Shown piece after piece: positions 15,454 through 22,803 of a stretch of DNA of 40,661 nucleotides. Origin of the DNA: Acholeplasmataceae bacterium (lineage in GTDB: Bacteria; Bacillota_I; Bacilli_A; Acholeplasmatales; Acholeplasmataceae); assembly GCA_011620375.1 (NCBI GenBank), contig WOZH01000023.1:1-40661 (forward strand). Reading direction: 5' to 3'. The position numbers and the translations under genes were made by a program. A model generated the notes under the pieces. That model was not told the DNA's origin. It ran no database searches and was given only the letters and a program-made list of their open reading frames with translations. Every line of letters starts with the position of its first letter. Positions within the stretch are counted from its first letter, which is position 1.

Positions 15454-16163
15454 GGCTTTTCCTCCCTGTGAATTGAAAACAAATCATGAATTTTTTCTTC
15501 CTTGATGCATAATTCATCATCGTGCGTTGGCGCGTTGACATAGCTAGAGACAGGATACATATCTAAATCGTCATCGCGATAAGAGTGCAAAACAGCTTTT
15601 AGTCTATTTTCTTGTTTTTCTTTCATATCAAGCCAAACGCGTTGACTTTGTTCATCGAGGATGACTGGCATCCGCTCATGAATTTTTTTCATCGGGTGAT
15701 TGGCGGTGGTTGTGATAATAGCGACCGTATGAACTTTGTCACCATTAGCCCTTTGATATGTATTCCACAAACCCGCTAATGGAAAAATATGGCGACTTTT
15801 TGTGAAAATGCGATAAGGTTGTTTTGATGGGTCCCATTCATAAAACGAGTCCACCAGGACCACACAACGTCTATGCATAGCTGCTTGTCGAAATGCTGGT
15901 TTATCAAACAGCGTTTCAGCTTTGGCGTTGATCATTTTAAAGCCAATCATTTCATCTTTAGCAAATGTGGGGATGAATCCCCATTTTAATTGTCCGACGC
16001 GATTGCTATTGCCATCATTAATGACGGAAATGATTTCTTGTCCAGGAGCAACATTATAACGTGGTAAATCAAATGTCTCTTTAAGATCCTCAATGCGATA
16101 TTGCGCTTTCAAATAATCTGCCAATTCACTACTTGAAAAGGTAAATGTGATTCTCCCACACAT
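15450..16163 (-). CDS. SRAP/YedK (HMCES-type) abasic-site processing protein
   Basis: The SOS response-associated peptidase family forms a thiazolidine crosslink to abasic sites in single-stranded DNA, shielding them. At 237 aa it has all key residues: Cys2 (MCGRITF), YNVAPGQ at 36-42, N79 in INAKAET, E109 in FYEW, and H162 in HERMPVIL. The start at 16163 is required to make Cys2 N-terminal, and GGAGGTG stands about 8 nt upstream; the longer GTG frame would abolish it. It is co-translated with the SRPBCC gene and sits upstream of uvrX-yolD on the same strand, a coherent lesion-tolerance neighbourhood. Confidence 0.95.
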   Translation of the reverse strand: MCGRITFTFSSSELADYLKAQYRIEDLKETFDLPRYNVAPGQEIISVINDGNSNRVGQLKWGFIPTFAKDEMIGFKMINAKAETLFDKPAFRQAAMHRRCVVLVDSFYEWDPSKQPYRIFTKSRHIFPLAGLWNTYQRANGDKVHTVAIITTTANHPMKKIHERMPVILDEQSQRVWLDMKEKQENRLKAVLHSYRDDDLDMYPVSSYVNAPTHDDELCIKEEKIHDLFSIHREEKP

Positions 16164-16210
16164 GATGAACACCTCCGCTATATTTTACATGAAAACAAAT
16201 CAAATATATG

Positions 16211-16235
16211 AAAAGAAACGCAATGGTGCGTTTCT
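16211..16235 (-). terminator. Terminator of the DUF2188 gene
   Basis: Minus strand: AGAAACGCA and TGCGTTTCT form a 9-bp stem with a 4-nt loop, followed by TTTTC. It separates the DUF2188 gene from SRAP. Confidence 0.75.
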
Positions 16236-16241
16236 ATCAAC

Positions 16242-16715
16242 TTAATCTTTTTTTGAATAATTTTGCTTGCGGATGGATCCATCCGTCTTATGAATCACCA
16301 TGCTGGAACCGGCAGACTCTGCTAAGCTTTCTGCATATTCAATGGCCTCTTTTTGCGTTTGAAAATACTTAATCGTCTTATTTGAACCTTCTTTACGGAC
16401 ACGCCACTCCTTATATCGTTCACTCTTCGTATTTTTGTTTTGTGACACGTGATATTTAGCGTTTTTGTCTTCATTTGGTGCCGTTTCTTCAACTGGTGCT
16501 GGGGCAACTTTAGGTTTTTCCTCAAGTTTTTGTTTTTCCATAGGAGTCTGGACATCCTTATGTTCTTCCCTTAAAGGCTCAGGTCTTTTAATCGGCTCAT
16601 TTACGATTGGCTTGGGTTTAGGTTTATCTGCCTCTTTACCACCGAATATGGTGATTAAAACCACAACTAATAATACTGCTACTGCAGCAATTAATACATA
16701 ATAATACCATTCCAT
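16242..16715 (-). CDS. Membrane-anchored DUF2188-domain protein
   Basis: A 157-aa protein with one N-terminal membrane helix (residues 4-24), a Lys/Pro/Glu-rich low-complexity linker (27-85), and a C-terminal DUF2188 domain (about 87-155) with YKEWRVRKEGSNKTIKYFQTQ and EAIEYAESLA...SMVIHKTDGSI. DUF2188 is a small alpha/beta domain of unknown role, here probably facing the cytoplasm or surface depending on topology, which I cannot settle. AGGAGG stands 8 nt before the ATG, and the promoter carries a 10-bp inverted repeat. Monocistronic, with its own terminator. Confidence 0.8.
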   Translation of the reverse strand: MEWYYYVLIAAVAVLLVVVLITIFGGKEADKPKPKPIVNEPIKRPEPLREEHKDVQTPMEKQKLEEKPKVAPAPVEETAPNEDKNAKYHVSQNKNTKSERYKEWRVRKEGSNKTIKYFQTQKEAIEYAESLAESAGSSMVIHKTDGSIRKQNYSKKD

Positions 16716-16761
16716 TCAAATTACCTCCTACTCAGTTTGATTTTTACACATTTTATAAAAA

Positions 16762-16790
16762 ATGTCAACATATTTGCCACATGTTGACAT
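16762..16790 (-). promoter_or_regulatory. Inverted repeat at the DUF2188 promoter
   Basis: ATGTCAACAT (16762-16771) and ATGTTGACAT (16781-16790) are a perfect 10-bp inverted repeat with a 9-bp spacer. On the minus strand the proximal arm contains a consensus -35 TTGACA, followed 16 bp later by a weak -10 TAAAAA. The geometry resembles a CIRCE-type operator (9-N9-9), but the sequence is different, so the regulator is unknown. Confidence 0.6.
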
Positions 16791-16945
16791 AATTAATCCT
16801 ATTTATGAATGATTTGGCTAAACAACAATATCTAAAACAACATCATTTCGAATATTTCGTTTACAATTTATCTTTTTATCTTTCATTTAACTTTCTATAT
16901 ATATATGCATGTTAGCGATGTCCGGCTTTTTAGTATTGTTTATTT

Positions 16946-16997
16946 AAATGTAACAAAAGTAACATGCGTTGCAAATGTAACATGTGAGTGATATAAT
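16946..16997 (+). promoter_or_regulatory. Promoter with 9-bp-phased GTAACA repeats, upstream of the patatin unit
   Basis: GTAACA occurs at 16950, 16959 and 16977 with a degenerate copy (GTTGCA) at 16968, so four units repeat every 9 bp. The last two overlap the -35 (TTGCAA, 16969-16974), which is 17 bp from a consensus TATAAT at 16992-16997. Tandem sites this close to the -35 suggest cooperative binding of a regulator. Between the DUF2188 start and this point (16716-16945) I see only AT-rich sequence and the inverted repeat at 16762-16790. Confidence 0.6.
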
Positions 16998-17063
16998 ATG
17001 AATAAAGGCTTTAGAAATAACAAATGTGATCACTAAGCATATAATAGGAGGAGAATTTAAGAA

Positions 17064-17153
17064 ATGATAGAAGTGAAAAATCATCTAAAAAATTGCGGAT
17101 TTACGGCGTATTTTGACATTTCATTTGAATTTTCTGAAAGGATAGCATTATGA
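17064..17153 (+). pseudogene. 29-codon ABC-ATPase N-terminus-like relic or leader peptide
   Basis: A short ORF with a very strong ribosome binding site (AGGAGG, about 10 nt upstream) starts MIEVKN and continues GFTAYFDISFEFSE before a TGA that overlaps the patatin ATG (ATGA). The order of residues matches the extreme N-terminus of ABC exporter ATPases (MIEVKNLTK-YG-FTA-DISFEF), which would run on into a Walker A motif; here it stops first. I read it as the stub of a deleted ATPase gene whose promoter and ribosome binding site now drive the patatin by translational coupling. A functional leader peptide is the alternative. Confidence 0.5.
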
Positions 17154-17965
17154 AAAAAATAGGAATTTGTTTATCTGGAGGGGGTGCTAGAGGCGCCTAC
17201 CAAATTGGCGCTCTAAAAGCACTTGAAGAACTCGGAATATTGCAAAAAGTAAGCGCATTTTCTGGCGCTTCTATTGGCGCAGCGAATGCTATGTTTGTTG
17301 CATCAGGAAAATTAGACACTGCCAAAGAAATATGGTTTAACGTTCCAGAAAATCCATTGGGAGATAATCCTTCTGTATTAACTACCATCAGGGATCAAAA
17401 ACTAAAAGTAATTGATAGTGGGTTGTTTTCTATAAATAAATTGAATCAATTATTAGAAGACCATATCGATTTTGAAGTATTAAAGGAGAAAGACGTTTTT
17501 ATTGCTGTAGCGGATACCGGAGACGCAGATAAAGGATTAATAGATTTATTGAAATCAACATTTGCACACTATATACAAAAAGACTCTCATATTCAATATA
17601 TACCGCTGAAAAAGATCGATAAAAAGCTACAAATTGATACAATTTTGGCATCCTGTTCAATTCCAATTGTATTTCCTCCAATTGTGAGCAACAGCAGGAA
17701 ATACCGTGATGGTGGATATTTTGACAACAATCCCGTTAAACCATTAATTGATTTTGGATGTGATGAAATCATATGCATCACAATCGCCATGTTCTTTTCA
17801 TTACGTTCCATACAAAAGAAGTACAAAAACGTTAAAATTCATGAAATAAAAGCGAATAGAAGTTTAGGAAAAGTACTGGATTTTTCTTCGGAACATTCAA
17901 AAAGGATATATAATTATGGATATGATGACGTGATGCAGTATTTTGCTCAGTTAGATGAGGAATAA
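17150..17965 (+). CDS. Patatin-like phospholipase
   Basis: A 271-aa lipid acyl hydrolase of the RssA/YlbK-like bacterial patatin group. The oxyanion loop GGGARG is at residues 10-15, the nucleophile Ser41 is in GASIG (39-43), and the catalytic Asp187 is in YRDGGYFDNNP. No signal peptide or membrane helix, so it should act in the cytoplasm or at the inner face of the membrane. It has a poor ribosome binding site of its own (AAAGG inside the upstream ORF) and its start overlaps the stop of the 29-codon ORF, so translation is probably coupled. It is transcribed opposite to both flanking blocks and looks more AT-rich than they do. The gene lies 160 bp before the LTA-synthase-like gene; both could act on membrane phospholipid. 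Confidence 0.92.
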   Translation: MKKIGICLSGGGARGAYQIGALKALEELGILQKVSAFSGASIGAANAMFVASGKLDTAKEIWFNVPENPLGDNPSVLTTIRDQKLKVIDSGLFSINKLNQLLEDHIDFEVLKEKDVFIAVADTGDADKGLIDLLKSTFAHYIQKDSHIQYIPLKKIDKKLQIDTILASCSIPIVFPPIVSNSRKYRDGGYFDNNPVKPLIDFGCDEIICITIAMFFSLRSIQKKYKNVKIHEIKANRSLGKVLDFSSEHSKRIYNYGYDDVMQYFAQLDEE

Positions 17966-18125
17966 CTAGTAAAGTATATTTAATCACATGGATGTTTGGT
18001 CTTAATTTATCATCGAAAATCTAAGTCTAATATTTTATTTGTATTGAGATGATTAAATATTTAGTTCAATTACATCCTATTCCCACTTAAAAAACGAAAA
18101 AATATGTATAGACGAGGCTGCTGCT

Positions 18126-20246
18126 ATGACTAAGGAGTTTATTGTATTATATTTATTGTATTTGGTATTAAATGTGCTTAATACGTTTGTGATTACTCAT
18201 CAATCCCTGAACAAGTACATTGTTCCTTTTAAACACACATTTAATGGGAAATTAAATGCAATATTAGGGAATGCTTCCACGCTTAATTTAGTGGGGTTTA
18301 CCATCTTAATATTCATAAAGAATCTATATTGGTTCTCCATAGTACTGCTAATTATTACGGTTTTTCTCAATCTCTTGTTATTTGCCATAGGTATTTTCAA
18401 TTTATACTTTGGTAATGCTTTTACAAAAGATAGTATCGACATGTTTAAGAATCCTGTTAAAGGCATCTCAAAAGGATTGTTTAAAGAAATAATGAATGAA
18501 CTGTTTGGTTATTATCGAATCATAGTCTTTATACCTTTTATTATTTTTTTATCAGTCATCTTATTTTATGGTAAGCCAAATTTGGAACAAATCGTTATAT
18601 CAATTAATGATTTATCATTATTTATTACTTTGTTACTTTCCATTTTGATTATGGTTTTGACATGGATAAACTATGAAAAGATGTATCTCAAAAATCTAAC
18701 GATAAAAGCAGTAAGAGCAACTTTTGGCATACAAAACTATGGCATTTATCCATTTTATTTAACGAGTCTTTTTAAACTGACATCTAAACCTGATTCATTG
18801 GTTAAAGCTAAAAAGAAAAATTTTTCAGAACTTTCCAATGAATATAATCGATACAATAAAAACAAGACCAGTTATGTGAATTTTCTAGACAACAAAGTTT
18901 ACAGTAACAATTTGGACTTGAATATGGTAGCCAAGGGTATTGATATAGACGAATCAATTTTAAATGGAAAACATTCATTAAACGGTTTATTTGCTGGAAA
19001 AAATCTTGTATTAGTTCAAATGGAATCAATGAGCCGGTTTTTACTTGATATTCCTCTTTTAGAAAAAGAATTTCCGTTTATTAGGGCTTTACTGGAGCAA
19101 AGTGTCGATTTTACAGAATTTTATTCAAGTGTCGGTTTAGGTGTTAGTTCAGATGCAGAAATAACGACATTAGCTGGGCTATATGCGACGGGATATAATT
19201 CATTGTATTGGTCAAAATTTAATAATCGTGAAAAAAAATATAGAAGTAAGATTGAATTAACAACCTTACCTAAGTATTTCAATCAAATCGGATATCATAC
19301 AGAAGCCGTACACGGAGACTACAAACAGTTCTATAATAGAGAATTTGCGTATCCAGAAATTATTGAATTTCAAAATTTCTTTAGTTTAGAAGATTTTCCA
19401 AATAAACAAGCGCCTAAACGTAGTGGGATACTAGATCTTTTCCCATATGAATATAGCCGTGGTAAATTTCATGAAACACCCTGGATTAGTGATTATCAAT
19501 TGGCAGATACCGTTCGCGAAAAAATTATTTCTGCAAACAAACCAACGTTTTTCTTTCCTATTACTATGATGCCCCATACCCCTTTTGAGTTTTATCCACA
19601 AAAAAACAAGGCGTTTATTGAAACCCATAATTTGAAAAATCTAACAAAAAAATATCTGCGATTTGCAGATTATTATGATGATGTTATAAAGCGGTTTTTT
19701 ATCGATGAAAATGGTTCTATTAAGATCGATAGTCATACTGTTTACCTATTTTATGGCGACCATGGTTGTGGCATTAAAAATGGAGATATATCAAAGCTAT
19801 TTGAAAAAAAATTATCTGCTTTAGAAGAAAGAAGACTGCTGCAACAGCTGGTTTGTTTCTTGTATGTGCCTGGCAATAAGGATGTAAACAGTCATGGTAT
19901 CGTCATCAAAGAAGGACTCATAAAAGGAAAACAGCAATTAGTAAGAGGACAAATGGATATATATCGAAGTGTGATTGAATTATTTGACTTAAAAACGAAC
20001 AATGATGCTTATTTTGGAACACACCTATTAAGCAACGAACCAACATTCGTTTTAGACAATAAATTACAAGATGTGATGATGGATCAGCTCATTTTTTCGA
20101 TGAGAAATCGAAAGCAAACGTTTCCTCAAAATATCAATATCGATCATCAAATTTTTGAAGATATCAAGAAATTTAAGATATTAAACGATATTTTAATCGA
20201 AGAGATAAGTGTTCAAAGTAAACTCAATAAAAACTTTAACAAATGA
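18126..20246 (+). CDS. LTA-synthase-family membrane phosphoglycerol transferase / sulfatase-fold enzyme with Ser nucleophile
   Basis: A 706-aa protein with the LtaS layout: about five membrane segments in residues 5-182, then an extracellular alkaline-phosphatase-like domain. Metal and active-site landmarks: E300 (VQMESMS), GLGVSSDAE at 337-345, HGDYKQFYNR at 396-405, MPHTPF at 482-487, and GDHG at 544-547. In LtaS the nucleophile is the Thr of GKTSDAE; the aligned residue is Ser341, and the preceding Lys is Val. Family members move glycerol-phosphate from phosphatidylglycerol to surface polymers. The donor and acceptor here are unknown. The ribosome binding site is only GAGG. The 160 bp before it holds no clear promoter, so it may be read from the patatin promoter. 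Confidence 0.85.
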   Translation: MTKEFIVLYLLYLVLNVLNTFVITHQSLNKYIVPFKHTFNGKLNAILGNASTLNLVGFTILIFIKNLYWFSIVLLIITVFLNLLLFAIGIFNLYFGNAFTKDSIDMFKNPVKGISKGLFKEIMNELFGYYRIIVFIPFIIFLSVILFYGKPNLEQIVISINDLSLFITLLLSILIMVLTWINYEKMYLKNLTIKAVRATFGIQNYGIYPFYLTSLFKLTSKPDSLVKAKKKNFSELSNEYNRYNKNKTSYVNFLDNKVYSNNLDLNMVAKGIDIDESILNGKHSLNGLFAGKNLVLVQMESMSRFLLDIPLLEKEFPFIRALLEQSVDFTEFYSSVGLGVSSDAEITTLAGLYATGYNSLYWSKFNNREKKYRSKIELTTLPKYFNQIGYHTEAVHGDYKQFYNREFAYPEIIEFQNFFSLEDFPNKQAPKRSGILDLFPYEYSRGKFHETPWISDYQLADTVREKIISANKPTFFFPITMMPHTPFEFYPQKNKAFIETHNLKNLTKKYLRFADYYDDVIKRFFIDENGSIKIDSHTVYLFYGDHGCGIKNGDISKLFEKKLSALEERRLLQQLVCFLYVPGNKDVNSHGIVIKEGLIKGKQQLVRGQMDIYRSVIELFDLKTNNDAYFGTHLLSNEPTFVLDNKLQDVMMDQLIFSMRNRKQTFPQNINIDHQIFEDIKKFKILNDILIEEISVQSKLNKNFNK

Positions 20247-20359
20247 TTAGTCGTAAGCTGATTAGCGAATGAAAGATCTAAAAACAACATTGCTTGATTT
20301 AAAATGTATCCGTGTCAAGGACTAAGTAAAAAAACCATCATATTTTAAATCAGTACTAT

Positions 20360-20394
20360 AGATGGTTGTTCAGGTTTGAGCAACCATCTTTTTT
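20360..20394 (+). terminator. Terminator of the LtaS-like gene
   Basis: A 13-bp stem (AGATGGTTGTTCA with TGAGCAACCATCT, one G-T wobble) around the loop GGTT, followed by TTTTTAC. The stop codon is 114 nt upstream. Confidence 0.8.
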
Positions 20395-20655
20395 ACTAAC
20401 AATATTTATAAAGGCATCAAAATATGTTCTCTACCCATCCAAAAATAAAAGGCAATCTATCTTTCAATAGAAAAAACACCTTCATAAATCAAATATACGT
20501 GTTTTTGTTAAATGGTTTTCAAGGAAAGTAATATGACGTATTCAATTTTTCTTGGATGAACTAGATTGCTCGAAAATATGTCGTTTCGTGTACGTCGGAA
20601 ACATATTTTTAACATTTTATGTTCCCATAATGGACGAAATTTGTGCATATAGACA

Positions 20656-20694
20656 AAAAATGCCATCGAATACATATGAAGGTCATCTGATGGC
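20656..20694 (-). terminator. Terminator of rlmD
   Basis: Minus strand: GCCATC and GATGGC pair around a 21-nt loop and lead into ATTTTTTG. The long loop makes it weaker than the others, but it is the first U-tailed hairpin after rlmD. Confidence 0.55.
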
Positions 20695-20748
20695 TGATTT
20701 TTATTAATTTGGATTAAAAACTGAGTATTGTCAAGTATATAACAAGTG

Positions 20749-22110
20749 CTATTTTAATGAAAGCAACGTGACAGATTCAACTTGTGCTGTATATGGAAAC
20801 ATATCAATAGGTATCGTCTGATCTAAAACGTATAAGTCAATGAGAGCAGCAATATCCTTCGCTAATGTTGATGGATTGCATGATCCATAAACAATGCGTT
20901 TGGGTCTCGCTTTTTTGATGAGTTCAATGGTTTCTAATCCCAACCCCACACGTGGTGGATCAAAAAACATCACATTAATCTGTTGCGGTTTAAATGTATC
21001 CAATACATCTTTGAACTTGCTGTGAATGACTTCAACATTCTTTATATGGTTTTCTTTCAAACTGCGCTTAGCGGATTTAACCGATGCTTCATTCGCTTCG
21101 ATCGCATATACCTTCTTACAATCGGCAGCAATGTAATGACTAATTGGTGCACTGCCAGCATAGGCATCCATGACGATGTCGGATTTATTTAATTTTGCCA
21201 TGTCGCGCATCGTTTTAAAAAACACATGGGCTTGTGTGGTATTTAATTGAAAAAAAGCATCAGGCTCCAGCATGAATATCTGTTCGTTTAATGTTTCTGT
21301 AATCAAGTCACTACCAGTAACTTTCATCAGTGAATCATTAAAAAATTCGTGTGCTCCCTTTTTTTCTAAAACACGAAACACAGATTTAACTAGTGGTTGA
21401 CGAATCATCAACGCTTCAGCTAATTGTAGGAGACGGTTAGGTTCTTTATGACATACGAATGTCACCTGTGCTTCATCTTCTGTTGCGACTCTAACAATTA
21501 AGTTTGTCAAATAACCCTTGCGATATTTCTCGTCATACGCATCTATTCCAATTTCAGACATCAAATCTAAAATTGTTTGCATGATTTTATTAATGCGATC
21601 ATCTTGAATCGGACAAGCATCGATTGGTATAAACTTCGTACTCCCTGCAGCATACATACCAATTTTGTTTTTCTTCGTCTTTCTAACTGGTAAAGACGCC
21701 TTATTTCGATAATATGTTGGATGGTCCATACCAATTGTGTTTTTGATACGCTGATTGGCGATTTTTACAGGAAGAAACCGTTCAAACGCTTGAACAATTA
21801 AATTTCTTTTCTCAATCAGTGTCATTTGATAATCTAAATGTTGTAACTGACAACCACCGCACGTTTCATAAACTGGACAAAACGGTTTAACACGGTGTTT
21901 ACTTGCTTTTTTAATTTGAATAATTGAGGCTATCGCGCGATTGTTAAATACTTGTTCAATGTTGACTTCAACGACTTCTTCAGGCAATGCTCCATTCACA
22001 AATATGGCTAGTTTCTTATCGTAACCAATACCTTCACCGTTAATCCCCAACCGTTTGATTGTTAAAATGATCCGATCACCGCTCTTTAAGTGTTGTTCAT
22101 GATTCATCAT
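20749..22110 (-). CDS. rlmD: 23S rRNA (uracil-5-)-methyltransferase, RlmD/RlmCD family
   Basis: A 453-aa SAM-dependent enzyme that makes 5-methyluridine in 23S rRNA (U1939 type, possibly U747 as well). A TRAM domain (LKSGDRIILTIKRLGINGEGIGY) is followed by the 4Fe-4S cysteines CPVYETCGGC and a fourth Cys in DACPIQDD. The methyltransferase domain has MDAYAGSAPISHY, FFDPPRVGLG and the catalytic Cys in YGSCNPSTLAKD. The start is the ATG at 22110 behind AAGGAG; the longer frame at 22134 contains that site. It begins 1 nt after the stop of the upstream membrane-protein gene. Confidence 0.92.
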   Translation of the reverse strand: MMNHEQHLKSGDRIILTIKRLGINGEGIGYDKKLAIFVNGALPEEVVEVNIEQVFNNRAIASIIQIKKASKHRVKPFCPVYETCGGCQLQHLDYQMTLIEKRNLIVQAFERFLPVKIANQRIKNTIGMDHPTYYRNKASLPVRKTKKNKIGMYAAGSTKFIPIDACPIQDDRINKIMQTILDLMSEIGIDAYDEKYRKGYLTNLIVRVATEDEAQVTFVCHKEPNRLLQLAEALMIRQPLVKSVFRVLEKKGAHEFFNDSLMKVTGSDLITETLNEQIFMLEPDAFFQLNTTQAHVFFKTMRDMAKLNKSDIVMDAYAGSAPISHYIAADCKKVYAIEANEASVKSAKRSLKENHIKNVEVIHSKFKDVLDTFKPQQINVMFFDPPRVGLGLETIELIKKARPKRIVYGSCNPSTLAKDIAALIDLYVLDQTIPIDMFPYTAQVESVTLLSLK

Positions 22111-22111
22111 G

Positions 22112-22708
22112 TTAATTTTTCTCCTTAGGATCATTGTTTTCAGTCATCCGGTATGCAATATGTATCAAGCCGATGCTTAGAACATAACTGATGATGCTAA
22201 AAATTGGAACAGCTTGATAAACCTCAGGATAAAAAATGATGGCAGCATCAAAAGTAAAGCCCGCATGCAGCAGAACAATGATTACCATTTCGGCAAATAA
22301 TTGATATGCTTTTTGCCGACTGAGCACGAATATGCCATAAAGCACCACACAAAGTAAGCCCATGCTTTGAATGATAGCACCAATCAGCATCATATACCTG
22401 CCCCATCCTTCACCGAAGTCGACTAAAGCAATCATCAATGAGATTAAAGCAAAGATAAGAATCGGAAATATAATCCGTTGATACATATCATGTTTAAAAC
22501 TTAGTACTCCCATATAGATAATGGCCGCAATAATTCCGATTAATATGATGGCTAAAGACACCCAATCAGTTGATAAGCTACCAAACAGTTGACCAATCAA
22601 ATTTGGTAAGAAAACATAAGCGAGTGTCAATCCAAAAAACCACAGTGAAAAATAGCATAATCGACGATTCAAATAGAACTCTTTATTGGTTTTAGCGCCA
22701 TGATTCAT
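22112..22708 (-). CDS. Unrecognised six-helix membrane protein
   Basis: I do not recognise this 198-aa protein. It has about six hydrophobic segments, short loops with few charges, and a hydrophilic C-terminus rich in Asn, Lys and Glu (TENNDPKEKN). The ATG at 22708 is chosen because GAGGTG stands 6 nt upstream; a GTG at 22717 sits on top of that site. Its stop is 1 nt before the rlmD start, so the two are co-translated, but nothing in the sequence suggests a role in rRNA modification. Confidence 0.7.
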   Translation of the reverse strand: MNHGAKTNKEFYLNRRLCYFSLWFFGLTLAYVFLPNLIGQLFGSLSTDWVSLAIILIGIIAAIIYMGVLSFKHDMYQRIIFPILIFALISLMIALVDFGEGWGRYMMLIGAIIQSMGLLCVVLYGIFVLSRQKAYQLFAEMVIIVLLHAGFTFDAAIIFYPEVYQAVPIFSIISYVLSIGLIHIAYRMTENNDPKEKN

Positions 22709-22770
22709 CTGTTTCACCTCACCTATAGTATACCAAAGCTAATATGGATTAGTCTTCAATTGGTGCAAAT

Positions 22771-22796
22771 AAAAAGGTCATATCGTCGACATGACC
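22771..22796 (-). terminator. Terminator of ackA
   Basis: Minus strand: GGTCAT and ATGACC pair around a 9-nt loop (with an extra G-C at the base) and are followed by TTTTTATTT, directly after the ackA stop. Confidence 0.8.
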
Positions 22797-22803
22797 CAAG
22801 ATA

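Larger units (their letters stand above)
20247..20748. other. Stem-loop-rich convergent spacer without genes
   Basis: A 500-bp gene-free stretch between the convergent LtaS-like gene and rlmD. Besides the two terminators listed separately, it holds AAAAACAC/GTGTTTTT (20472-20506) and an AAATATG...CATATTT hairpin followed by five T (20573-20613). AACCATC at 20333-20339 could pair with the left arm of the 20360 hairpin as an alternative fold. A short open stretch (ATG at 20269, 18 codons) has no recognisable product. No tandem repeats or IS ends that I can establish. Confidence 0.5.

Noticed and set aside
17150-17965. Patatin as the effector of a CBASS-type defence system
   Set aside because: No cyclic-nucleotide synthase, Cap2/Cap3-like gene or sensor domain is adjacent; the protein is a simple patatin domain.
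20247-20748. Insertion-sequence remnant
   Set aside because: No transposase reading frame, no target-site duplication and no terminal repeats could be established; the short open stretch at 20269 is not recognisable.
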